From Gremmenia infestans (taxonomy: Eukaryota; Ascomycota; Leotiomycetes; Helotiales; Hamatocanthoscyphaceae), in assembly GCA_032629725.1 (NCBI GenBank), contig JAFEVB010000008.1, forward strand, positions 806,001 through 870,000: DNA of 64,000 nucleotides, given 5' to 3'. A program made the position numbers and the translations under genes. This document shows, in pieces, positions 55,190 to 64,000 of this stretch (position 1 is the first letter of the stretch; every line of letters starts with the position of its first letter). The notes beneath the pieces are model-generated. The model worked only from the letters and a program-made list of their open reading frames with translations. It did no database searches and was not told where the DNA came from.

Positions 55190-55598
55190 TTCGTAAATGT
55201 CACAAAATGGAATCGTTTCTTAATTATACTTGCTTTTGTTTGTGCTTTCCTATTTTTCTGTCAAATACTCGTAATCTTACATTTCCATATGATGTTAGCA
55301 AGCGCTTCCAGTTCATCCAGGATTTAAACCAAAGGTATCGCAACACAGTAACCGCTCTATAAATCTGCGTTTGTATAGTCAATTCCTACAAGCGTATAAT
55401 CAATCAGGCTACTTCATGACAAATAGTGACTAGGTATATACTATGTACAAAATAAAAGGGGAAAGTGTCTCAGCAGTAAGTGTGATGCTGAAATATCTTT
55501 CACACTGGGCGCAAGAATCCTAGTGATTCAAATCCCCAAATCTGTCATAATGAAATCCAACGCTATACCAACAGGTTACTCTCAACCTTCGTTTGCCC
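55190..55598. other. Convergent spacer
   Basis: 3' regions of ZPR1 and the next minus-strand gene. No feature seen. Confidence 0.5.
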
Positions 55599-57740
55599 CT
55601 AATCGTCATCCTCGACCTCCCGTCTTGAGATCCGCTTCATAAAGGTTCGTCCTTCGTGCTCAATCCTAAAGTTAGGCGCAAACTTCGAGATCAGGATGTC
55701 CTTCCCGTTTTCCTGGAACCGAGCGTACTCAACACCGTCATCCATCTTGATGTTCTCCAATTTCGTTCCCTTGATTGCGAAAGTCAAGTCTTGCATATAT
55801 CTACGCTCCTCGTAAACTTTTCCAGAGCTGTCGTCAGGGAATCTTCGGCTAGATCTCTCCCGATACATGCCCGCATTTTCTCGGCCTGGAAGAATCATAC
55901 GGTAAGTGTCGCCCTCGTACGACAAGTTCGGGGACGTCGCAGCCACGGCTGAGACGGAGGAGGTACGAGTATCGGAGGATGTCTCACGGCTTTCGTGAGA
56001 TTTTGCTGCTTGCTCCAGAGTTTTGATACGAGCCCGAAGAGACTCAATTTCCTTTTCGCCTTTCTTGACCGTGCTAACATTTTCAGAATTTTCCTTCTGA
56101 AGCTTTTCAAAGTCGTCTGTCTGGGTGCCCCCCTTTAAGCGCTCGAGATTCTCGACTTTTCTGCGGAGTTGGGTGACTACCTCGTCTTGATTTTGCGTTG
56201 CCAGTTGTGTAGCACTCTCTGCTTTTTGATAGCTTTGAATCTGGGATTGGAGCTGGTTGATTTGTTCATCTCGGGTTTCAAGATTGGCTTGAGCGGTTGT
56301 AGTCGACTGTTCCAGTGTCTCCACCGCCTGGACAAGGTCAAAGATCCGGGAGTCCCCGGCTCGAATCAGAGCTTCCTGGGCAGCGGCTTGTTTCATCAAG
56401 CTCGTATGTTGCGTATCGTATTCTTTCAGCTTGATTCGAAGTTTCCGCTCCGCAGCCAATTGTGCTTTCACAAACACGTCGACGCTCTCATACAAGTGGT
56501 TTTTGGCCTCGGCAACTTCTTGCTCTTCATCCGAATCTATCATTTCGAGTTCACCGTCTTCGCTACCAGCAGCTTCTTGCCCAAGTATAATTGATGGGAA
56601 TTCTGCATGACGTTGAGACTTTTTGTCGATCTTTCCAGATTCAATAATGTCTAAGACCTCAATTAGCATTTTATTAGTGATCTGGGGCCATAGCGTTGTA
56701 CCACTAGATGCCATCTCGATCAGTTTCAACTTAATGGTTTCCTTGGTCAATATCCAGCTTCCTTTATCGTATTCGTCGCTCACCTCGACTAGATTAGCCC
56801 TAACGGAGCTATAATCAAACCTATTTGCTGAGGCAAAATCCCTGCAAAATAGAAGGCTGTTTGTAGATGACAGATGGGCATAAACCCGAATCCCATGATT
56901 TGATTTGAGCATACCAACCTGAAGCATTCCGCCTTTCTTCTTTTTGAAGTCATCCGGCATTACCGTCACTTGCCCTCTCTTCTCAAGCAGGAGAAGATAT
57001 TCGCTGATCAGTTTTGACTTCCTCTCTTTGCTGAGAGATGATATATCCGAAGCTTCGACCACGGTAAAATACGCCTCGAAGATTTCGGGGTCGAGAAGTA
57101 CATATTGAGCACTAAGGAATCCATTGTTAGAAGGAATCAGGCTAGACCATTTATCTTTGATGTCTTGTAGCGTATTGGGTGTCTGAAATGCAGAAATGTG
57201 GGCAACTAATCGGTTCTGGGCATTGACTAGTCTTGCTAGAAGTTTCAAACGGGGTTCTAAAGCATGATGACCAATGTAAACAAAATCCTTTGGACACGTG
57301 CGAGGTTTTTTCCGTGGCTGTTTTTCCAACTTGTCTGCTGCCGCTGCTGCTCTCTTTCGTTGAAAGCCAGTTATGCTAGCTTCGCCGTCGGTTGCTTTGC
57401 CGGTAACAGCTTTGGCAATAGTGTCTAGGGCTTTCAATCTCGATCGTCGAACACCTTCCTCGGTGATGTGGCTGGGTGACAAATCTGCTCTAACATGATT
57501 GTAATGGTTGGGGTCCTTCGAGTGCCCCTCGAGCGATAAGTTGTTATTGCCACTAGATCTTTCTGGGGTCATAGGAGGGATTTGAACACTTATAGTAGTG
57601 CCACCGGACCAATTGCAATCAGTGCTGTAAACTTTGTGTTAGAATCACGGCCGTAATAGTGCAATCTTTGCCTTGAGAGGTGAATTGAATGCAAGTTACT
57701 CGCCAGTGCTAGGTGGTAAATTCAGCTCCGAGTCCGACAT
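55599..57740 (-). CDS. Uncharacterised coiled-coil protein, paralog A
   Basis: Proposed exons 57700..57740 and 55599..57624 encode 688 residues. Without the small first exon the protein starts at 57572 (657 residues). The family is not recognised. Regions: a disordered N-terminus with a KRKRAA/KKPR nuclear-type basic patch; a globular N-domain (about 125-330) with GHHALEPRLKLLARLVNAQN and GGMLQVGMLKSNHGIRVYAH; an acidic hinge (EDGELEMIDSDEEQE); and a long coiled coil (about 385-575). A C-terminal domain (about 578-688) contains SSGKVYEERRYMQDLTFAIK, then LENIKMDDGVEYARFQENGK. The C-domain and part of the N-domain match the neighbouring gene at 59018-61194 in order and pattern, so the two look like ancient paralogs. 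Both lie on the minus strand, 1.3 kb apart. Confidence 0.75.
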
Positions 57741-59017
57741 GCTCAAAGCCACGCGTACTCAATGATGAAAGACGTAGTGTTTTCAATGAAGAAGACTGAA
57801 ATGCTTTTGCGAGTTGGCGTTGTCTACCTCGAGGTAGATGAGTAGCGCTACCCATGGGAAAGCAAGAGATGTTAGCTTATTGTGCTACAGGAAAAGATAT
57901 TTTTAGACTTTGAAGAGCTGCTGACTTACAAGTCTTGACAAGTGGCTGAAGGTCTTGGGCGCGTCGATGTTGGTTAATCATGAAAGGTGAGCGCGCCGAC
58001 AGTTTATGCCCGAGCAAAAATGAGGAAGCAGAAGAGCACCTTCAACGGTCTGCTACAGTGATGAAGGCGTTTTGGGTGATATGAGATGGCCGCAGACAGA
58101 CGAGAAGGGGTCTGTCAAGACACAGGCTGTCCATATGGTGTTGCAGGGGGGCACGATAGGAGTTGGAGTGGGAATTTTATACGTGTTGACAGGAATTTTT
58201 TATTGGCGCGGCGCGTTAGAATACCCTCAGCATTCACTCGGTATACATGCTGGGCGGCAATTATTGTGTTACTTTAGAGCGTTCGAGTAATTGCTGGTGA
58301 ATGTCATAATCGAAGCCTGTATACTGCACTTTACCACCCCACATTTACAACACTTCATAATTTTATAACCACAATGCGACCTGCATTCACACTAATAAGA
58401 AGGATGATAAGAAGACTTATTAATGATACTTAGACGTTATTTCTTTAGGCATTTTGGGAATGATTGCTATAAATATAACGTTCGTCAAAGTCTGCCCGGA
58501 GACGGTTTAAGCATGTGGACGGTGCTCCAGAGTCACTGATGATTTGAAACCCCTACGATAACATTGTATTGGATTTGATATTTTAACCAATTTATCATCC
58601 CAGATGAGGTGATACTTTGAGGCTTGAAAATGTCTCGGGGTGAAACTTTTAACCAATAATAAGTGGCATGGCTCGTTCTGGTGAGTATTCCGTAAATCAA
58701 AAATTTCGTATCGCCTTCTGACCGTTCACTTACGCTCCGACATTGCATTATCCATAATGGTTATTAGAACGTCATTTATTCATAAAATGAAGTAGTAAAG
58801 CATGAGAATCTTTATTCCATGTAGGTATATGAGGTTCTGAGTAGTTTTTTCAGCTATCTAGTAATACCACTCACTGTACTAAAGACCCTCGCCAATATTA
58901 CTCGTACATGCCGCAGTACCAGTACCCGAAAAGGCAATGATAACCCAGAGCTTCAAAAAGAAAAAGGACATTCAACATCATAAGATTTCTTCCACTTCGT
59001 GCACAAGCCAGCATCCT
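57741..59017. other. Spacer between the two paralogous genes
   Basis: Promoter of paralog A and the 3' UTR of paralog B. An open frame at 58072-58290 has a hydrophobic stretch but no further support. Nothing else is interpretable. Confidence 0.45.
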
Positions 59018-61194
59018 TCAAAGTGAGAAGTTAATATCCTCGGGCACCTCCTTCAGCGTATGAAACTTCACATATTGCCCACCCTCCGCTGATTCCATTA
59101 CAGCATCAGCAGAATGTTTCTGCACATACTTGAGCTGACCATTATCTACATACTCGGCGTACTGGACATTCTCGATGGTGACTTCCCTACCTAATAACAG
59201 GTTAGTCTGACGCGTTTGATGTAATTTTGAGATGGTGCCACAAAGAGGGAGTTATTAGCAGTCACATACCGGTTGGTTGGCCCTTCACACCAAGCTTGTA
59301 TGGACGTAGAAGCAGAGTTGACTCATAGGTCTTCCCTTCATGGAAAATCTTGCCCGAAGTCCGTTCGAATAACATCCCACCGAAGCTGTCGTTGTCCCAT
59401 TCAACATTCTGGTAATGCGAATTATTGATTCGTATACTCTTTGGAAATTCGGCGGCATTAGCTGGCTGCAAATCCTTGATCTGTGTGATACCAGAAGACG
59501 TTATATTTGGTGTAAATGGTGGGCTTGCACCGGCTTGGCTGTGAAGTTGGGCTCGAAGATCGCGAATTGTCTCGTCTCTCTTAGATATCTCTTGGGCTTG
59601 ACGGGCATTGGTGGTAACCTGGCTCTTGATCAATGCCTCCCGAGCTTTGACTTCCAAACGAAGCATGCTGAACTCATTTTGTCGGGTAGTATTGAGGTCA
59701 ATATATTCGTTTAGATCCTGAAGGATGCGCTGGGGGAGTGGATCGGGTTGCTAATTAATGGCAGTCAGTGATCAATCAGAACTAATCAAAATCCGAGGGA
59801 TATTTGTAAATTGTCTTTGAATACGCAAAGAACCAATGGAAGTACATAAACCCATATGCACTGTACATGTCTGGATAGGAATCGGAGGGACAAAGGGGTT
59901 GCTTACCATTGTTTCATCACCTTCCTCCGTGCCCAGGGTAACTTCATCATCTGCTGATGACTGACCATCTGTCATCTTCGCGACCTCATTGAATTGGCTT
60001 TTAATCAATTTCTTGATCTCCGTCTCAGTGCCTACCCGATATTTGGGATCAAACAGGATTTGATTAAATTTAACGCTTTCCAAATCAAACTTGAACTTGC
60101 TCGATACCACTCTCTTGTCATCTTTACGCAGGTAAAAGAGCAGCGCCATCTCTGACGATTTTCGAATCTTTGCATATACCAGAATATTTCCATCATTTTT
60201 GTGCACACCGACCAAGAGAGCAGCTGGTTCAAAGACAAGGCCACCAGGAAAGGCGTCTTGGTCATGAAGTCCCATCTCCGCGCGAATATTCTTGCGTAGA
60301 TTTGTCTCCAGGGAAAGCGCTTTTGCGGAAGGGTCAAGCTGCCGAGTGAATTCTGGTTTGAACTTGACTTTATCAATAGACACCTCATCAGTTCCGGGCA
60401 CCACAAGATCGTCCCATTTTCGAATTATGGCCATGGGAGCGTCTTCGTCTTTGATCGCTTTGATGAGTAGACTGCAGGTTCTCAAAGTCAGTACTGTTTG
60501 CTTGATAATTTGAGATGAACGTTGAAACTCGACAGTATTCAGTGTAAGGCCTTGATCAGAGGTTGTGGAACAGCGAATGGGGGGGAAGTTGGAGAGATTA
60601 CTCACCCGTTTGGCTCGAGAAGTATAGCATGGATTACCACCCAAGGCTCGTCGACATGGCATCCAATCACGGTATGAGTCCGCAAGATATCTGTTTTGGC
60701 CTTCTTCTGTGCTTGAGAACCCGAACCGTCTTCCGAATCCATTGCATTCATAGACATCGCAGAGCGATCCGTTGCCTTTCTCTTGGGTGCAGCCGGATTG
60801 ATAATCGGAGGAACTGTGGCAGGAGATTTGAATCGCATGGTTGTTGCGGATCTTGGAGTAAGGGTCTTTGGTAGGGCCTGTTTGGCTGAAGATCCAAAGG
60901 GCTTGTACATGGTTGCTGCGGATCTTGGTTTAGGGTCCTTTAGTGAATCCTGTGAAAAGTGACTTTAGTATCTCTCCTTTGAAATGATGTTCTAGGAATG
61001 GTGAGGCTTCAACTTACAGCCATAAGGGTCCGAAGTTCATGAATTTGGGGACGAATTCTAATAGCCAAGTGTTAGAAGGTTGTATGAGGTTCACCCCTGA
61101 AATCCTGTACCCGCCGGAAATGAGGGTTATGTAATTCAAAGAGAACTTACACAGCACGTTTATCACTCAATAACATGAACTCTGGTCGGTTCAT
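59018..61194 (-). CDS. Uncharacterised coiled-coil protein, paralog B
   Basis: Six exons, 61151..61194, 61018..61057, 60606..60949, 59907..60471, 59270..59750 and 59018..59190, encode 548 residues with every junction in frame. The start MNRPEFMLLSDKRAV was reached by extending the frame upstream of an internal ATG at 60910. Regions: Ser/Lys/Pro-rich N-terminus; N-domain (about 110-310) with HVDEPWVVIHAILLEPNG and GGLVFEPAALLVGVHKNDGN followed by a (L/I)(V)YA strand; an acidic linker; a coiled coil (about 345-420). The C-domain (about 437-548) has RTSGKIFHEGKTYESTLLL, then REVTIENVQYAEYVDNGQLKYV. These correspond position by position with the gene at 55599-57740. No known catalytic motif is visible in either. 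Confidence 0.78.
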
Positions 61195-62076
61195 TGTGAA
61201 AGCATGCGGAGGTGTTGTTGTTATGGCAGATTACCGAAAGGTCAAAGTAAACAAACACGGGTGGTCACTGTTTTCTGGTTTAGCGTGCCATTGACCGCCC
61301 TCGAGCTCAATTGAATAAGGAGGAGAGTACCGCCCGTGAGTTCGATGGAAGTAGTACCGCAACTGTGGAATAAATTATTCTGATATGGCAATATGGCACA
61401 CAGGGCTTGGGTAATGAGAATCAGTACTCTATTAATCATAACTAATTTGCTCCCTGAAGAAACTCTTCGAGGGTCTTGTCTCCAATCTTTCTGCTGCCAT
61501 AAGGTACATAGGTATAAGTGAATTGTTTCCTCTAGTGGCGCTAGCCAATTTGGGACTCTTTGACTAGGTAGGACCACTTCCAAGACACCTGCGATTCATT
61601 CTTTCGTCAATGCAAACCAACTGTCATCACAAGATGGACGACCATAATATAGAGAACGTCAAAAGCAAGAGAACCAAGCGAAAGAAGGGCCCTGTGAGTG
61701 CTTATAGAGTTCAATCTAGACCTGCTCTTCCTACAAAGAGGCTAAGGTCGAATGCAGTACTCAGAGGAGCAGCAGCAAAGGTTCAAGGAGCGGAAACCCG
61801 AAAGAAAATTCTTTAGGGGCCTCAAAGCTTTTAGGAAGCTTAACGCGCCACCACAGTCTGGTGATGCCCACTCAGTTGGTGCCCAGGTCGAGTCCGGTGC
61901 TAGCCTTCTAGTTGGTATGATACTCGTCGAGCTCCCGATCGATAGACCATAGTCGAGACCCTTGCTGGCCATAGTCACTTACAAATGCCAAAACAGATTC
62001 ATCGGTCATATCCCAGCCAGCTCAACAAAATCGAAAAAGCTATCATAGACACAAGGGCGAAACTCGGGAGGCTGCA
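61195..62076. other. Upstream region of paralog B with unresolved open frames
   Basis: Beyond the promoter of paralog B, plus-strand frames at 61610-61816 and 61752-61952 are Lys/Arg/Gln-rich and could be early exons of a gene continuing to 62406. I could not find a splice pattern that joins them in frame. Confidence 0.3.
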
Positions 62077-62406
62077 ATGGAAAGAGAGCCAAAAAGAATG
62101 AGGAGAGATGCAGAGGATGTGCAGGGTGAAGGGGACGAGGACGAGCAGCTGATGCCCGGTGAAGCAAAGGATATTCAAGGCGAACAGGTTGCGATGGCGA
62201 GTAAAGCAAAGAAGCAAGGCGAACGATATATTATGGATGTTGAAGATAAGAGAGCGGCTGATTCTGCATACAATCATGAGAACCCTTCAGCCAACAAGAA
62301 GTCGTACAACAGCCGGTATCGTAGCGAGAGCCCAGAGGTTCGGGTTCGATCTTGGAAGGAAATGGGGTTTCAAACTGGGAGATGGAGAGGGACATTGGGT
62401 ACGTGA
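62077..62406 (+). CDS. Possible hypothetical protein or exon
   Basis: An ATG-initiated 109-codon frame, highly charged (MEREPKRMRRDAEDVQGEGD at the start, RYRSESPEVRVRSWKEMGFQ near the end). The frame stays open upstream to about 61978, and a GTACGT sequence at its end could be a donor. It may therefore be an internal exon of an unresolved multi-exon gene. No family is recognised. It could also be a chance frame. Confidence 0.25.
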   Translation: MEREPKRMRRDAEDVQGEGDEDEQLMPGEAKDIQGEQVAMASKAKKQGERYIMDVEDKRAADSAYNHENPSANKKSYNSRYRSESPEVRVRSWKEMGFQTGRWRGTLGT

Positions 62407-64000
62407 GAGTCGGGGCGTAGACCATGTTGTTCTAGTTTATATCGACACCATAGGACTCAGAGAGGACGAACGAGTATTGATCGGTCAGCCTAGATCGATA
62501 AATCAATAGGAACCATTTTACATCCTCCTAACGCTGCCTCATAAATACACCTACTACTTACAGACGGCAAATATTAGTCATTGAGCACCCATAATACAGC
62601 ATGGGACATATGTAGGAATGGAAACAAGACTGGGTCACTCTTGCTTCATGAAGGATTTTCGGCGCAATATGGATTACCACGTCTGCTCTCTGCGCATGAG
62701 ACATTTAATCACAACGCCCCTCGGTACTCGTCAACCTTCCAGATACAAAATAGCATCGCTGAAGAAAATTTACAGTATTTTGATACGAGAAGCAAAAGGG
62801 GTCAACTGCCGTTTTAGGAAAGTGGGGTTGGGGGTTAGTACCTAGTTCGGCTGAAAATGATGACTAAGCTTCAACTTCAACGACACTTCACTATCTTATC
62901 GTGAATTGTTTCCTATTTGCAAACTCACCAGAACTAACCTTCTTCTCCTGCTCTCCGATTTAGATCGTATCGATCTTGCAAGGACTTCCATTATAGTTGA
63001 TTAGGGAGAGTATCATATGTACCGGTGTTGCATCAAGTGATGCCCTTGAGAGGGATTCTGCATTGTAGACCAAGTCTCGTCGTTTGAAATGTTCCTTTCG
63101 TCTTTGCTCATTTACCCACTGTCGATGCGCTTATACGTGGTCAGAATGTGCTGATTGATCTGTCTCTGCGAGTCTGCTGCATTGATTATGAATTCGCGAG
63201 AGAAGCAATCTGAGAGTTGCTCCGCGTCTGATATTGAGAGAGGATCCGAGGCACATTATAGGTGGTGCTTGCCTACGTTCACTTAAACCCCCGTGTTCTG
63301 CTGCGTTGCAAAACTTGTCGCTGCACATTCTAGGCATGGGCAGCATGGGAGCTTGCCCTAGGGCATCTAATGATATTTCACCCGTTTATATCAGCGCAAT
63401 ATCAGATCCATGCCTACCTGATCAATTGAAGCGCTGGGGTATTAGGTTTGAATTTATTTCGAAGCATTGTGGTTCCTACTGATATGCTTGAACGTGGGTG
63501 CTTCTCAGAGCCGGGGTTTTGCCAAGTCTAAGCATATATTGGAGTAAGCCATTATATTGACAAATTCACAATAGGCCAACAGGCCAACTGGCCACATGGT
63601 CGAGTAAGTTTAAACCCCAACCCTATTATTATCAGAAATTCGTTTACTATCTCTAGCGGGGAGTGGAATATCATGGTTGGCGTCGACGAAAATTTTCAGA
63701 TGACCTAGTCTTCTGAAAATATCCCACTACGTTAGGCTTTGTTCCAGTGCGAGAAGGGTTGTGAGCAACATGATATTCCAAAAACAAAAACCAAAAACCA
63801 GTTAAGGCATCTGTAAAATACCCCTATCTTTTTGCTTATTTTTGATTTCTTTTTGCCCTCCCAGACTTATAACGGATCTTTCTGGGGGAAGGTTTATTAT
63901 TATTTCTTTGCTGTTCTTATCCTCTACCGAAAAAACGTTGTTCATTCTCGATTGGGTATTTGGGTATATCTAGGCATTTTTTAACTTCTTTAAGTTTTTC
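62407..64000. other. Right end, no gene seen
   Basis: Open frames here are short and lack protein-like features. The last ~300 bases are AT-rich with T-runs. A gene beyond the window edge could have its untranslated region here. Confidence 0.4.

Overview
This is a gene-dense stretch of nuclear chromosome from a filamentous ascomycete (Pezizomycotina; perhaps Leotiomycetes, which I cannot prove from sequence alone). The evidence is many short GT-AG introns of about 45-80 nt, fungus-specific proteins (DASH subunit Dad1, Rho4, copper-fist factor, cutinase, SPX-ankyrin-GDPD protein Gde1) and an AT-rich tract resembling an RIP-degraded repeat. Most genes had to be rebuilt by joining exons. I required GT-AG junctions, an unbroken reading frame and a continuous protein motif across each junction.

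Layout. 1-9.5 kb: DAD1 (+), RHO4 (-), an LCB3-type sphingoid base phosphate phosphatase (+), a PPIL3-type cyclophilin (-) and an arrestin-fold protein (+). 9.5-12.2 kb: AT-rich, gene-poor DNA with an intron-containing tRNA-Leu(UAG) (-) and a long inverted repeat. 12.2-22.2 kb: SEN54 (+), an uncharacterised protein with a duplicated domain (+) and a 21-exon SNF2/RING ATPase (-). 22.2-29.8 kb: mostly intergenic, with an orphan exon, a cutinase (-) and a degenerate tandem repeat. 29.8-34.2 kb: YRA1 (-) with a 772-nt intron, tiny OST4 (-) and TMA46 (+). 34.7-39.0 kb: a copper-flavoured segment with a broken Ctr copper transporter (-), a copper-fist regulator (+) and a small Cys/His-rich protein (-). 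39.9-55.2 kb: p23/SBA1 (-), VPS24 (+), GDE1 (-), DBR1 (-), an Rpr2/Snm1-type RNase P/MRP subunit (+) and ZPR1 (+). 55.6-61.2 kb: two neighbouring minus-strand genes whose products look like divergent paralogs of an uncharacterised family. 61.2-64 kb: no confident gene.

How the genes relate. Most are single-copy housekeeping genes with no operon logic. RNA-processing genes are frequent (SEN54, an intron-containing tRNA, YRA1, DBR1, Rpr2/Snm1), but I treat this as coincidence. The copper segment is the one place where neighbours suggest a shared theme, a regulator beside a dead target-type transporter. The best candidates for undescribed biology are the paralog pair at 55.6-61.2 kb, the duplicated-domain protein at 14.5-16.8 kb, and the copper locus.
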